A DNA stretch of 64,000 nt from Paulinella micropora (GCA_019918135.1 WBZZ01005253.1:1-64000); one strand, 5' to 3'. Positions 20,512 to 32,347 are shown, counted from the stretch's first letter. A program made the numbers and translations. The notes: generated by a model not told the origin, from the sequence alone.

Positions 20512-23370
20512 GTGTGCTATAGTGGTACCTATAGTAGTGAGGAGAAGAAATTACGCCCAATCATGTTTATTAGTAGGAAGTTGTGTGCGGCGGAGAGAAA
20601 CTATTGCACAAGGCAAAGAGAGGCGTTGGCGGTAGTATGGGCCCTCAAGAGGCTCAGAGAGTATTTGTGGGGAGGACCTCAATTTACTGTCAGAACTGAT
20701 CATCATAACCTGTTATGGTTGATGAATCATGAACAGACGGGACGGCTGGCGCGGTGGCAAGCGTTCTTGTCTTGTTTCGATTTTACAATGGTCCATCTAC
20801 CGGGAAAGCGAAATGTGGTCGCTGATAGCCTCTCTAGGCTAGAGTTTAACTCAGAAGTATCGGCGTTGGTGTCCACGGTGGAGATGGAAGACTTGTCCAC
20901 TGACAAGGTGTATGAGGTCAGCCACATTGAGGCGATGGAGATGGCGAGTGGAGTCCGATATGACCGCACAGGTCTACGGTACAGTCCACAAGGCCCGGAT
21001 CACGGGATATGTTGTGAGCTACATACCCAGGAGGACGCTGAGTGGTCCTATGAGGTATATGAGAATGCGAAGGCGAACATAAGAGAGGAAGAGGAGACGC
21101 AGGAAGTTTATGCGGAGCCTCCTCAAGAGCGGAGAAGTGACCTAGACGATGACCCGGAAAGAATCGGGGTACGGCTAGAAGATGGTACTATCCATATAGC
21201 CTCGCCTACCGCATGGAGGCAACAACAGGCTCAAGATCCGGAGTTTAAAGAACTGATACAGTTATATCAGAACCCGGATGAGCTACGGATGACGAAAGCG
21301 ATCAAACATCAGATGAAGGAGATGGGATGGAGAGATGGTCTACTGTGGTACAAGGGCCTTCACGGTCGCTATGCGTCACAGCCGGACAAATGGACCCTTT
21401 GGGTACCGGAGAGTCTGAGACGATTTATATTTGTCGCAGCCCACAATTGCCCACTTTTGGCGCATCCGGGTCGACAACGAACTCATATGTTCGTAGCGAG
21501 GCGATTCTGGTGGAAGAAGATGAAGGAGGAGATAGATCAGGCGGTGGATGCATGCATCCCGTGCAAGATAAACAAAACACCACTGAAGGCAAATTTCGGC
21601 CTGATTGGCGAATTTCCTCTTCATGCGGGGATGTTTGAGTTTATACACATTGATCATGTGGGACCTTTCCCAGAATCGAAGGATGGTTACAAATACCTCC
21701 TTACGGCTATTGACAGAGCCACCAACTATGTGTGGATCATCCCTGTCAAAGACGTTACCGGCAAGACGACGGCCGAGGCGCTGATCGATAGGATCATCTC
21801 ACAGATCGGAGTACCAAGAAAGATATGTTCTGATCGAGGCTCGGACTTTAATAACGAGGTCATCGACAAACTATCTAAGTATTACGGGATGAAATGCCAA
21901 TATGTTACTGCCTATAACCCGCGAGCAAATGGGAAAATCGAGCGGGTACACAGACCCCTCAAAGCCTCGCTAAAGATGTATTGCACGAAGAAGGAGAATC
22001 AAAGAGCATGGGTCGAGGCAGCACCATCATTTGCGTTTGCAATGAACTGTCTACCCTCTACGGCGTTAGGAGGCTCGAAGAGCTCAATCTCGCCATATCA
22101 GTTAGTATATGGGCGTGAGCCTGATATCCCGACTTCGCTCCTTCACCCAAAAGACACTTGGGCGGATGCGGATGAGTTGTTTGGGATGAGACTTAGAGTG
22201 AAGATGGAGGCGGAACAAATAGTCAGGGCGCATAGAGAGGCGGAGCGCCGAAAGACTGATGCTGAAGGGGTGCGACAAGCGCACTTGGATCAGATCAAGT
22301 TTCAGGTCGGGGATATTGTACTATTGTACCATCCTCAAGTCCCGAAGGGAGTCAGCTCTAAGCTGTTCACTCACTGGAAAGGACCTTATCAGATTATGGA
22401 ACAGACGGGACCTCTGAATTACAAGATCAGGGGTAGAGGGAAGGTGCAAATTGTGAATGTAAGAAGGCTGATTCAGTATGATCCCTTCTTACTGGAAGAT
22501 GAATCCGTTGAGGAGGCGTTAAAACGGATGAAGGATGATTTCAAAGAGGTGCCGCCCATCCACAAGGAGGCTGGCATAGACCAAGACGATGCTTATCGGG
22601 CACCGATAGCTGAGAAGGAGGAGAGTGAGGTGGACAGCAAGGAGAAGACTGACCGCATAAGCGCGGTGGGGACTCAGTCCAAGTCTCCGCGAGAGCATAG
22701 CGGAAAGAAGGAGAAGATCACAGAGGCGCAGCTAAGGAGAGCGCGGAATGATCTTATCAACGACCAACCGAGGAAGGCGATGAGGTCGATGAGATCAAAG
22801 GACGTCCACCAGGAGGAGGAGGGGACGGACACTGACCCAAACGCGGGCAACGTTGAGATTGTCCATGAGCGATGGAAGGAAGGCGATGCGATAGCAACCA
22901 TCGCATGGGTGAAAAATGTTTTCTATCTGATGAGACCAGCGGAACAACATGTCGCTGATGACACTCTCTCAGACTTATACTTGATGCGGGTCGTGGCGGT
23001 CCCACGACAGATGCGTGTCACACGGACACTCAAAATATCATCAGCCGCAAAGATAGTACAACCGATACTCCAGTTCTGGAGAAGTATGGACCCGGTTGAG
23101 GTTCCAAAGGCAAGACATTATCTGCCAGTATATAAAGACGCAAAAAGTCTCGAGACATGGGATGATACAATTACTCCCAGAGACAAGGATTACACTGCGT
23201 GGACCATTCAGACACTGCCAAGAGGAGTGCTTGATGTCCCTTTTGAATTATCGTTGGGCGGAATCCCTAATAAGATCTGGGACATTCTCGAACAGTCAAA
23301 GTTCGATCTGACTTTTGTTGGTGGTCCTCCACCAGGCAAAGAAATCCGCGCCAGACGACGAAGGCAGTGA
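20512..23370 (+). mobile_element. pol: 5'-truncated Ty3/gypsy polyprotein (RNase H, integrase, long C-terminal extension)
   Basis: A 952-residue open frame that starts inside an RNase H domain (RPIMFISRKLCAAERNY, REALAVVWALK, FTVRTDHHNL, VADSLSRL); protease and reverse transcriptase are missing. Integrase follows: an HHCC zinc module (HNCPLLAHPG ... CIPCK), then catalytic D (HIDHVGPF), D (CSDRGSDF) and E (GKIERVHRPLK), and a GPY/F-type C-terminal module (HWKGPYQIMEQTGPLNYKI). Beyond this, about 300 residues of acidic/basic then folded-looking sequence (ARHYLPVYKDAKSLETW) have no recognised domain and no chromodomain signature. A TAA precedes the first readable codons, consistent with truncation at about 20,510. 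The frame has no stops, unlike the viral genes beside it. Confidence 0.85.
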
Positions 23371-24209
23371 CAAAGAAACTATTTTTCTTTATGCGTCTCA
23401 AATAAACTGATTGATTGCCCACGGCGTATCATGATTTGATCATGCATCATCAGTTATCAATATGAATATTAAAAAGACTCAGTGATATAACTTGGCATTC
23501 GATCGCAACATACGAGTGCGAAAGGTCGATCGACGATGATACTACACCGTATACGGGGATCGCTAGTGTATTGAGCGATGGTGTTCCCGGGTATGACCCT
23601 TTCCAAGTCCTGGGATGATGTTCTCGAAAATGAAATGTTCTCTGAAACTTTCATTAAATTATTTTTTACGATAGATTATATACTGTCGTACCTGAGCACG
23701 GTCAATCTCTACTTGTGTCGGTATATCGCAGGGTCGGGTACATACACCTCGACTTCGGATATAGCTATTAGGACTGGCCCCCTAATACTATATCATAGGA
23801 TATCCGCCTTATACAAGGGTATGTCATTACAAAAGACAATGTACTTACGATCTCCCTGTGAATAATAATAATAATAATGATAATGATAAGAAGAAGAAGG
23901 AGATCAAAGGGGGAATCGTACTACAGCACCACGTTGCTTGTATTTTTTTATTAATTGTACGTTTGTTCTTGACATACTGCCGAAAAAAAAAAAAGAAAAA
24001 AAATTGAGGGGAAGGAGTTCAAAATTTACAAGAAAGGCTAGAGAATCCGCTTTGACGTGCAGTATGAGGATATATTTATCGTCTTTTAGCGTCTATCCGT
24101 GGGTCGATGCGCTGTGCGGCATGACTCCATAGCGCATACTATTTGCAGAAAGAAATCAGAAGGTGTATGACGAAAATGCTATTTCCGTCATAAAATCGGG
24201 AGGGGGTAC
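23371..24209. other. Non-coding 3' part of the retrotransposon with microsatellite
   Basis: The sequence between the end of pol and the putative 3' LTR. It contains a short (AAT)n/(GAT)n run at about 23,862-23,890 followed by (AAG)n, but no supported gene. It ends in a purine-rich polypurine-tract-like sequence at about 24,198-24,209. Confidence 0.45.
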
Positions 24210-24500
24210 TGTAGGCATCACCCCCGGATAGCCGGTAAAAAATACCTTTTCCTGGTGACAGGTGCACCAGCTTGTTTTTCAGTATTATTTGTCCGGATTG
24301 GACCTGATGCCATTTTATTCCTGGTCTGTTGCCGTTTTCCTTTTTGGCTTCACTGAGCTAATACAACGAGACATCATTCTCATTCTTGAGGACTGTGTTT
24401 GGTTGTATTACCGACTTTTTACGAGCTATCGTTGGGGGCATTACATAATTCACTCTTTTTGACCGGTTCATTAAATTCCTCTTTGCACGACGTTTCGACT
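24210..24500 (+). repeat. Possible 3' LTR of the gypsy element
   Basis: The purine tract GGGAGGGGGTAC is followed at 24,210 by TGTAGGCATC. This PPT-then-TG arrangement usually marks a 3' LTR start. The right boundary cannot be set because the 5' LTR is missing; composition changes to the GC-rich block near 24,550-24,600. Confidence 0.35.
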
Positions 24501-24643
24501 TCACTAACTAATTAGTTTTCGACTCCATTCCGTTCAGAAATGTTTTCAAACGATTAAGTCAAAGATCTTCTTAGAAAAGATCAACCATTTTTTTTCCCAC
24601 TTAAGATTACCTTTTCCCCCGGAGCGGCCATGCGAGGGGGCAA

Positions 24644-24659
24644 GGGGGGGGGGGGGGGG
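24644..24659. repeat. G16 tract
   Basis: The first of many long G or C runs that mark intergenic spaces of the GC-rich block, here in front of the gene at 24757. Confidence 0.8.
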
Positions 24660-24756
24660 ACGCGGTGGAAGAAGAAGCGAAATAAGAACGAGATTTCTTT
24701 TGGGAGCGAGAGGGCCCTCCCGCTCCCCGCTTCCTAACTTAACACCGTAAAAGAAC

Positions 24757-25764
24757 ATGCTAACCAAAGCCAAAGAAAGAGTCACTAGCACTGTCAACAA
24801 GAGTCTGAGGTTGGTGCGACCCCCAACCAAGGGCGCTAGCCAAGATACAAGCGACACTGGCAGCCCGCGGGAGGATCCGTTGCCTCCCGAGAGCGCCCAG
24901 TACTGGTTCATCAACCTGACGAACCTACCGCCGAGCGCGCTGGATTAGCTAGGCAGCTGTTTGCTCGAGACCAAGCAAGCGCAGCCAATTTCGTTTCAGC
25001 TGCTGCAGCAGACCCTCCCTCTAAAACCCTGCCCGCACGCAACAGGTGCCTTGCAGAATTACAGCCTGTTCAAACAAACGGGGGACACAGTTTTGCAAGA
25101 ATTCGGACATATCGGACAGTTCAGGAACGCAGCTGCGGCAGAGGATTGTGTGCATGAGGTGCTAGAGCTTGTCGAGACCTTAGCGCCAGCCTACCGCACC
25201 GCAGACCCTGCCGTGCTCTGGCTAGCGCTAGAACGCACAAAACCCAGGCTGCCGGAGACAGCGGCCGCTGAGGTCGCTGTCGTGTACAGACTGAAAACGG
25301 ACTGCCACTGTGAACGAAGACGACGCAGACTGCCCCCCGTGTTGGCTTTTACGTCAATCCCTAGGCTAGTCAAGATCACAGGCAGCTCCTGGGCGTTTGC
25401 GGTGGTTTGGCCCAACCACAAACTCAGAGTGCTGCTGCAATGCCTGGCTGCCGCCGCCCGAGAAGGGCGGTCGTTGCGCACCAACCTGAACACAGGGGAA
25501 GACAAGCACCTGCAGGTCACGCTGCTGAATTTTGTTGTGAGGCACCTGAGCAGGCAGGGTGTAGTTGAACACGAGGTCCATTGGCAGACAACGGACATCA
25601 TTTGCAATCCGACAGAATTCCCGCTGGAGTTAGCGCTCCATTTGCGGTGCCATACCAGCAAAGACAAGCCGCTGCGGTTAGTGTACACGTGCGGGGGCAG
25701 GCTGTGCCTCAACAGAGACTCCATCTTTCCTGTGAGCGAAAGAGACGCATCCGCGCGACGATGA
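24757..25764 (+). pseudogene. Hypothetical protein, paralog of the gene at 44990-46132, one in-frame TAG
   Basis: Two ORFs in one frame (24757-24948 and 24961-25764) are separated by a TAG at 24946-24948. The paralog at 44990-46132 aligns across that stop: QYWFINLTNLPPSALD here matches SYMYINLNGLGAGELE there, and the following residues continue to match. Other shared blocks are DPAVLWLALE with NPFVAWLALP, SLRTNL with ALRTNL, and RLVYTCGGRLCLN with RTVLTCGGALVLL. The region just after the stop also has an open alternative frame. Function is unknown; no catalytic motif or membrane segment is seen. Confidence 0.55.
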
Positions 25765-26285
25765 CTGGCTGGGGGGGTGTGAAGAGCAGAACGCCGAGCG
25801 GGCAAAGCATGGGGCTTTTTCTCAGGGCGATTGCTGGTAACGCCGGTGCGTGCCCCCCCCCCCCCCCCCGCGCTTCTTACCCCCCCAAAAAAAACGAGAG
25901 AGAGGGGGGGGGGAGCAGAAAGACCCCCAAAAAGAAAAAGGTGAGCCTACAAATATGGGACTCTAAAAAAAGGGTTCTGGCACGGTAAAAGCCGGGCTGT
26001 TAGAAGATGCGCGCTGTCCTGGCAGCAGTCCGAGGGACGCCACCAGGCACAATTGGCACAGTTTTGGGCGCGGAAACGCGGGACTGTGCGCTACTACACA
26101 GCAGCACCGGCCAAAAAACTTCTTCACCCGCAGCTGACTTGTTTTTTTGGCACACTTTCCAGTGAGCGCGCCGCCGAAAAGGCTCTTCAACATGTTTATT
26201 TTTTGAGACATTTCCCGGCCCGAAGAGCGCGGGCTACTGATTAAAAAATCACTGCTTAACACCTGTCTAGGCACCTTCCCCCTCC
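25765..26285. other. Intergenic region with C17 tract and A/G-rich element
   Basis: C17 at 25,853-25,869 is followed by a C7-A8-GAGAGAGA-G9-AGCAGAAAG arrangement (about 25,880-25,921). It resembles the arrangement at 32,950-33,015. A minus-strand ORF across 25,963-26,403 has no convincing protein character. No gene is supported. Confidence 0.5.
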
Positions 26286-27483
26286 CTAGCAAAGGTACAG
26301 TTGACCCAGCCAAGCACGCGCAACCGAATTCAGCCGAGAGTAAGGTACCCGGAGCCTGAGTTCCGCTAGGGCCAGCCAGTGCTCGGGGCTGGACAGAGTC
26401 CACGTGGTTACGGGGCCCTGGGCCGCCGCGTCGTCAGGGGGCCGCGTCAGCCACAGAGCACCGAATTGCAGCCTGTAGTTCGACGTGATGCTGCCAACGT
26501 CGCGGTGCGGCGGCCGCGGCGTTTCTTTTTTGGGTGGGTGGCTTGTCCTGGCCGAGAAGGCCGGCACGACGTGCGAGCTGCCGGTAGAATCCAGGCTCTC
26601 CTTGCTACCACGTTTGCGCCGACGGAGGCACGCTAGTGCAATACAGGCACCCACGAACAACAAGACCTGTTTAGCAGAGTCTTCGGCATAGGTTGGGGTT
26701 AATACCACTGCCAGTTTCGTCCGGAAAGCACTGCCGGCCGTCCAGGCACACGTCCGCCCCGACGATGCCGTCGTCGGGGCCGGCAGTGCCTAGAGGCTCT
26801 GGGCCGCCCTTCGCCTCTAGGCACTGCTGGTCGGCTAGGCACACGCCCGCCCCCGGGGCCCAACCCGGGGGGCCCGCGCTAGACCGTCGGCCCTGTGTTG
26901 GTGGTGGTGTCGCTTCTGGTAGTCTTCGGCATCCCCATTCAATAGCGCCATCCGGATTGGTTCGTAATAGTTCTGCACAGATGTCAGCCCAGATGTCATC
27001 CACTACGTTGCTCTGATCGCTTTCTTTTCTCTCCAAGTCTCGTTGTTCCGCTTCCTGGGACGGCTGTAACGTCGCGCGGAGGGCGGCCAGCGATTGCATT
27101 TCTTCTTCGGCGTATATCAAGTTACCTGCTGCATCCCGATCATATATGTGGTCGTCCTCTTCGCTTGGCTGCCGACCACCGGAAGTTTCTGTGTTGCTCC
27201 TAGTAGCAACCTGCACGTAGGCTATTCCTCCTACAAGTGAGAAGCACAACAAGAGGATCACAAAAAATCTACGGGTTAGCCTGCCGAACGCTGCGTTGCG
27301 TTTTTCCGGGCTGCGCAGGATTTGCTGCAAATCCTGCGCAGTACTCTTGGCTACTTTCATCAAGAGCGCCTGCCGAGCTTCCAAGAACTCGGCGAGGTAC
27401 TTGGGTCCGTTCAATTTCAAACTAAGCAGTAGTCTGGCGTAAGGTTCCGCCGCTGACGTCATTGGCACAGAGGCCCTAAGCAT
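26286..27483 (-). CDS. Membrane protein with two hydrophobic segments, one frame break
   Basis: The start was chosen at the ATG at 27483. A helical N-terminal region (LLSLKLNGPKYLAEFLEARQ) precedes a transmembrane span (FFVILLLCFSLVGGIAYVQVA). An acidic/Pro-rich ectodomain follows, carrying two similar Cys motifs, GVCLADQQCLEA and DVCLDGRQCFPDE. The first ORF stops at 26671. A one-base shift near 26,700 gives a second span (VLLFVGACIALACL) with an immediate basic stop-transfer (RRRKRG) and a tail to 26286. This could be one virion or cell-surface membrane protein, or two. No family is recognised. Confidence 0.5.
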
Positions 27484-27907
27484 CCCCCGGCTTTTTTTTG
27501 CAAGCACGGGGCACACCAGAAGAAAATGCTTGAATTATTAATCCCCCCGTGAGCACGTAATTTTTATATGTAGATATCTCCCCAAAAAGAAATTAAACAA
27601 CTCGATAACTGCAAGAGCGATTTTCTTCCCCCCGACCCTTTCCGCTCCCCGCGACTCCTCCCGCCCAAAACATACCTCCTGGGGTGGATCGGCGGGGTGG
27701 GGGGGGGCCTGTGGCACAAAATAGGCGGGGGGGGGGGGGCGGCCCCCACCCCCAACTTTCCGGTACTGTCTTGCGTTTTTTCTAGGGGTCGTTGTTGGTG
27801 GTGGTGCGTGAGCTGCGCGTTTGGCTTCGACGGACTCGTTTCTTTCGACGTAATAACGGTCCTGGGTGAATTCAGGCAATACGTAGATCTGAGCGGCACG
27901 ACGCGCT
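27484..27907. other. Intergenic region with G/C tracts
   Basis: It contains the G10 and C runs around 27,695-27,745. A minus-strand ORF at 27538-27879 starts well (MPEFTQDRYYVERNESVEAK) but runs into Pro/Gly-tract sequence; I do not call it as a gene. Confidence 0.5.
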
Positions 27908-29297
27908 TCAACAAGATTCTACCTCTACCTGCGGCCTTGCTTGCCGGAAGGCTTGTACCTCCGGCGCTGGGATCTGGTCCATAAACCACAGGCCCAGTTT
28001 GCGCAGCGCCCGGCATTCTTGCAAGGCTGCAATGGTAGTTATGCCTGCGCACCCAAAGAATTCGATTTCCTGCAGCGAGCCACAGTTCTGCAGCCCGGCT
28101 ACACTGTGTACGCCGTTGCATTCAGCGAGAGTTAGGGCGGAAAGAACAGGAAAGGCGCGTAGAACACTAAGGTCGTGGATGGCGTGGCACTTTTTAAGCT
28201 GCAGTTTGCTCAGCTTCGGGCAGCCCCGCAGCGGGGAGGTCCTGGCTGGTGAGCTTGCAAGCGTGCAGCCTCAGCTCGACCAGGGCCGGAAGCCCTAGCA
28301 AATGTAGCAACGTTTTGCGAGATTCTGGGCAGTCGGTGAGGGTAACCCTTAGGGTTTCGAGCTCGAGTGCGTTTAGTACGGGCAGACGAGTGCCTCGGAG
28401 GGAGTGGCATTCTAGTAGGTCCAAGTGGCGCAAGGTGGTTATTTGCGTTAGGAGCCCTAGCGCAGAATCTTGCAAACCGTAAAGGCTCAGGCGGTTGAGA
28501 CGGGTGAGCGTGGGCAAAGCCTCTTGGATCCCTGACAGCTTAACGAAATATCGTTGTCTGCGCAGATTTAGCTCCTCTATTGGTAGATCCCGGAGTCCAG
28601 TCCCGGTGATTCCGCGACAGTCTTCTAAGTCCAACGCCCGCAGGTGCAATTTGCGTAGCGTCTGCAGCGCCGGATCCGTGACGTTTGCGCAGCACGTCAG
28701 GCCCAGGCGCACCAGCCCCGTAAAGCTGGGCAAGATCCTGGCGAAATCGTTGGCGGTGAGGCCGCTGCCTTCGAGGCGCAGCGAGGTCAGCGAGCCACAG
28801 TTCTGCAGCAGTTGCTCCAGACACGCAGCCGTGTGTTTGTTTTCGATGAGGGCCAGGCCCTGAATAGCAGCGAAGGCCCGCAGAATCTGGGGCGAAATTG
28901 TGCCCCTGAGTGTCAAGTCGTTTGCTTTGACCGAGGTGACCAGCGGCACTAGTTTCTGTTGGCCCGCTTCCGAAAGACCAGCGATGGTCAGGCTGTGCAG
29001 CGGCGTGCCAGAGGTCTGGCAAACCGGGGCAAGTAGCAATAAAATCTTTCGGTGCGGTTCGAGCTCTACCCTGAGCTCGCGCTCAAAGTGCGCCCAGAAT
29101 TCGGCCGTCTTGACGACCGCCTGGAAGTGCGTGCACACGAGGGCCCAGCTGCTAGCTTCCTCGGCACCCGCCAGGTCCCTGACCAACGGCCAAACGTCTA
29201 GAGGCAAAAGAAACAGCCACGAAACTGCGTGGGTTGGCCAACCTTGGGTTTCTGACTCGATCTTCTGGCGCTTGGCGGCTTGCAAGTGTTCCGACAT
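27908..29297 (-). CDS. F-box plus leucine-rich-repeat protein, one frame break
   Basis: Probable substrate adaptor of an SCF-type ubiquitin ligase. The N-terminus has an F-box-like segment (LPLDVWPLVRDL ... ALVCTHFQAVV ... AEFWAHF, residues about 32-70), followed by about twelve short LRRs (LRALDLEDCRGITGTGL, LRHLDLLECHSLRG). The first ORF ends at 28194. A shift near 28,230 opens the frame that continues the LRRs (LSKLQLKKCHAIHDLSVLR) to a TGA at 27910-27908. The paralog at 62931-64000 aligns through the break, which fixes the true C-terminus. F-box proteins are common host-range factors of large DNA viruses. Confidence 0.75.
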
Positions 29298-29564
29298 AGC
29301 TTTCTTTGCTTTCTACCAACTTACGAGTCCTCTCCCCACCTCCTCTCCCTCCCCCTTTTTTTTGGGTGGCCAAAGAGAGGGAGAAAAAGGAGAGCCACCG
29401 CCCCGAAACAGACTGTTTTTTTCCTTGCCCTGGCCCCCCCCCTTCCAGTCCGCTCGTCTCCGGCCCGGCCCTCCCCCCCCCCCCCCCCTTGAGCTGACAA
29501 GCCGAGAGAAAAAAAAAGTCCCAGAGACGGGGGAAAAAAAAGAAGAAAAAAAAAGATAGTATCG

Positions 29565-30378
29565 ATGAGCGGACGGCAGGCGCTTTTCGTGGTGCTCGAG
29601 CCGTTCCGGCCCGCCCAGTTTGACCCCGATCCCGACAACCGCAGGGCTCCCCGGTTAAAAAACTGTACCTGTGCCAAACACGTTCCCGCCGGGACGAGAC
29701 CGCTGATTGGATCGGTGCCTACGACGGCTGCTGCATTTTTGTCGGCGCTCCGTACTACAGCAGTCGCGATCTGCAGCAGGACGCGACCCGCTTCGTCCGC
29801 TTCTCGGGCTACACGTCGGACAGTCCCCGCTACTATCGGCCTGGCTCTCGTTTGCCGAACCAGGCCCCGAGCTGGACGACTTCCACCAACAACTGCCTGC
29901 TTGAGCCGCCACGGCCGCGTTCGCCTGTCACTGCCCAGTGATTTTCAGGTGTCGTTGAGGGAGGTCCCGACAGATGGTTTGGAGCAAAAGTTAGGAGAGG
30001 AGACAGATAAGCGAACCAGACGACATTTGAACTTGGAGGTCTATGTCCTGCACGGGCACGACCGAAACAGAAACAAAGGGAGTCTACGTGCCACCGAATT
30101 TGTCAGAGGGTGGGGTTGGCGACGTGCTGCTGCAGGTCTTGTACAAGTGCGGACGAAACACGTGGCACAACCAGCTGTGGACACGCGTGCACGTGGCTGT
30201 AGCTGACAGTGCTAGCCCCGCGCTGAGCTTGCCCCGACCTTTGGCCGTGGCGGGCAGGCTGCGGTCGATGTTGGCGGGAGGCGAGAGCTTTTCGTACAGA
30301 CTGCCGCGACTTACAGCAAAGAAGCACCGAACTGATGCGGCCAAGGGCCCGAGAAAAAGCAGCGCACTGGGGCTTTGA
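29565..30378 (+). pseudogene. Hypothetical gene broken by about three frameshifts
   Basis: The protein-like signal hops frames: MSGRQALFVVLEPFRPAQFD (from 29565), then, after a shift in the AAAAAA run near 29,660, a Tyr/Ser-rich stretch (WIGAYDGCCIFVGAPYYSSR). Near 29,900 it returns to SLPSDFQVSLREVPTDGLEQ, and from about 30,060 it reads VYVPPNLSEGGVGDVLLQV to 30378. It may be one gene of about 270 codons. No domain is recognised. It lies after the C16 tract at 29,473-29,488 and converges on the next gene. Confidence 0.4.
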
Positions 30379-30576
30379 ACAGTGCGAGACAGATATTCTT
30401 TTTTTGGGCCGGACGCAAAGAAAATTTTTTTCCCTCCCTTTTTTTTTTCGACTGCGCACAGTTTTTTTTATTACGAGAAAGAAAAAATTACGCTCATCTG
30501 TTTGTGGCCACAAAACAAAAAGAAGCCTGGTAATCTTTTTTGTATCAAAAACGGCTCCTGGACACGCCGGCGATTT
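30379..30576. other. Convergent intergenic gap with palindrome
   Basis: This space between two convergent genes holds T-rich runs and a perfect 14-bp palindrome (TTTGTGGCCACAAA, 30501-30514), possibly a shared 3'-end signal. Confidence 0.4.
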
Positions 30577-31182
30577 TCAACGGTAATGTCCACGCTCAGC
30601 GTTGATTTTTCGGGCAAGTGCATGTAATCTTCGTGGAAAATTGCGTATGTCCTCTCTCGGGATATCTACACTCTGTGCATGTAGATAGCTTAATTTATCC
30701 GCGGGATAGCACACAGTGGTGTACTGTCCGTTTGCCCTCAATTTGGCCTCAATTTTGGTCAGGGCGTCTTCCATAGGCTGCTCGCTTCCAGTGCGTTTGC
30801 TAATGTTTTTGTACTCGATCGGCACACAGTTGCGTAATCTTGTGGAAAAGACTGGACCGTCTGAAATTTGGGGATTGTCAGGGACTACATACAAATACGA
30901 CTTGTACTCAGGCCGTGACCTCATCCATTCAATGTTGCCCTCCTGGTTCCGATCTCTAAACAAGAGTGGCAGGACATTGATTGCGGGCAACCTTCGGGGA
31001 GGTGGACTTTCAACGGTCTTCTTCACGATTTCTTCGTTCGCTTTCAGCACCCTGGTGCAACGATCGTGACGTAGGATACATTGGGCCAATTTGCCGTCGC
31101 TATCGTTTTCAGCAAACACCACGTAGACTTGTTCACTGTCGCTTACAGCACCCGGACTGCCTCGACTATGGCTGTTCTGCAT
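30577..31182 (-). CDS. Hypothetical soluble protein
   Basis: A clean 201-residue ORF starting at an ATG preceded by A9. The sequence is mixed alpha/beta (QVYVVFAENDSDGKLAQCIL, SYLYVVPDNPQISDGPVFS) and ends in a basic helix (RRLHALARKINAERG). The central stretch with CVPIEYKN and TTVCYPADKL is reminiscent of a small phage/virus protein family, but I cannot name it with confidence. It is on the minus strand, divergent from the membrane protein at 31553. Confidence 0.6.
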   Translation of the reverse strand: MQNSHSRGSPGAVSDSEQVYVVFAENDSDGKLAQCILRHDRCTRVLKANEEIVKKTVESPPPRRLPAINVLPLLFRDRNQEGNIEWMRSRPEYKSYLYVVPDNPQISDGPVFSTRLRNCVPIEYKNISKRTGSEQPMEDALTKIEAKLRANGQYTTVCYPADKLSYLHAQSVDIPREDIRNFPRRLHALARKINAERGHYR

Positions 31183-31552
31183 TTTTTTTTTGGAGTCGCT
31201 TTGTTTTTATTAAATTCGTATGAACGAACGACTGCGGTTGCAACCGCCCCCCCCCCCTCCCGTCATTTCTTTTGTCAGTGTATGAACGTGGAGAATTGGG
31301 GGGGGGGGGGTGGGAGGACAGGACAGATGGCGGCCCCCCCCCCCCCCCCGCCTGCACACTCGCTGTGAAGAAAGAGCGAAACTGAAAGGGGCGTGGGAGA
31401 GAGGGAAGTGGACGGAGGACAAAAGGAAGGGAGCGGGGTTGAGAACGAGAGGGGGGGGGGGGGGAATGGACGCCTAATTTTTGGCCGAGCGACTAGCACC
31501 AGCAGGTTTATAAAGAATGCAAGGCAGGCAGAAAACACCTTAAAAAAAAGAA
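31183..31552. other. Divergent promoter region with G/C tracts
   Basis: Separates divergently transcribed genes. It contains C11, G13, C15 and G14 runs between 31,245 and 31,465, with no supported ORF. A-rich runs lie directly before both start codons. Confidence 0.5.
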
Positions 31553-32347
31553 ATGATGCTTATGACAGAACCACTCCTGCTGTTGTTGCTTCTTTCGGCC
31601 CTGGCCGGATCGCTGCCCGCTCCACCCGTCAGCAATATTTCCGTGCCCCGGTTCATGATGCGTAAGTACAGAAAAGAGGTGGCCTTGTTCCTGTCGGACC
31701 ATGCCCCCACGCACCACGCGGAGGTTCCGTACGGAAAAGGCGCAGTACACTTACTTTCGGTCCAGCCGTTCGTACAGCTACCAGACTGCCAGTTTGTCAA
31801 GGTGTTTAATGTTTATACGCTGTACCCCAGGTACGCCGCACACAACTTCAAGTTCTACTTTGAAGCGTCACACCCAGTGTACTCTACCAAAACCCTGACA
31901 CACATCACCCCCGCGCACGCGAAGGACGACACGAACAAGCAATTCCGCCTGCGAGAGGCCAGGGCACGGGTCTGGGCGAAAGCAAGTACCAACGCTAACC
32001 TCAATCTCAGCGTGTACGCGGTCTGTGCGGACTCTTACGCTGGTGGCTGCACGCTAGAATTCACGCCCGCGATCGTCTGCACGCGACACTACCCTGCCAT
32101 TCCCAGGCTAGGCATCAGCGCCCTCGTGCTCCTGTGCTTGAGCCTCTTTCTGCTCCTCGGTTACGGTTGCTCCTACTCCGTGAGCCGGTTCTGGGAAGAT
32201 GTTCTGAATTGTTCATGTGTCTGATTGTGGGTTTCGCTAGTGCCGGGGTTAGTGTGCTTGTTTGTTTTGATCGGCCTGTGGAACCAAGGCGATAGCACTG
32301 CGCTGTGGCTGAGCCAGGCTACGGACGAACTATTCTACCTCAACTGA
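31553..32347 (+). pseudogene. Secreted/membrane glycoprotein-like protein with in-frame TGA between two hydrophobic segments
   Basis: The N-terminal signal peptide is clear (PLLLLLLLSALAGSLPA). An extracellular-type domain with several cysteines follows (VYAVCADSYAGGCTLEF ... VCTRHY), then a transmembrane span (ISALVLLCLSLFLLLGYGCSY). A TGA at 32222-32224 stops the ORF, yet the same frame continues without shift into a second hydrophobic stretch (VPGLVCLFVLIGLW) and ends at 32347 with ATDELFYLN. So the written product is 223 residues, and the ancestral one was probably about 264. It may be a virion envelope or host-surface protein; no family is recognised. Confidence 0.6.

Noticed and set aside
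24961..25200. Alternative plus-strand frame (AGLARQLFARDQASAANF) as the real coding frame
   Set aside because: The paralog at 44990-46132 aligns with the other frame, across the in-frame TAG.
27538..27879. Minus-strand ORF starting MPEFTQDRYYVERNES downstream of the F-box gene
   Set aside because: The first 30 residues look protein-like, but the rest is encoded by G/C runs and spacer; too weak to call.
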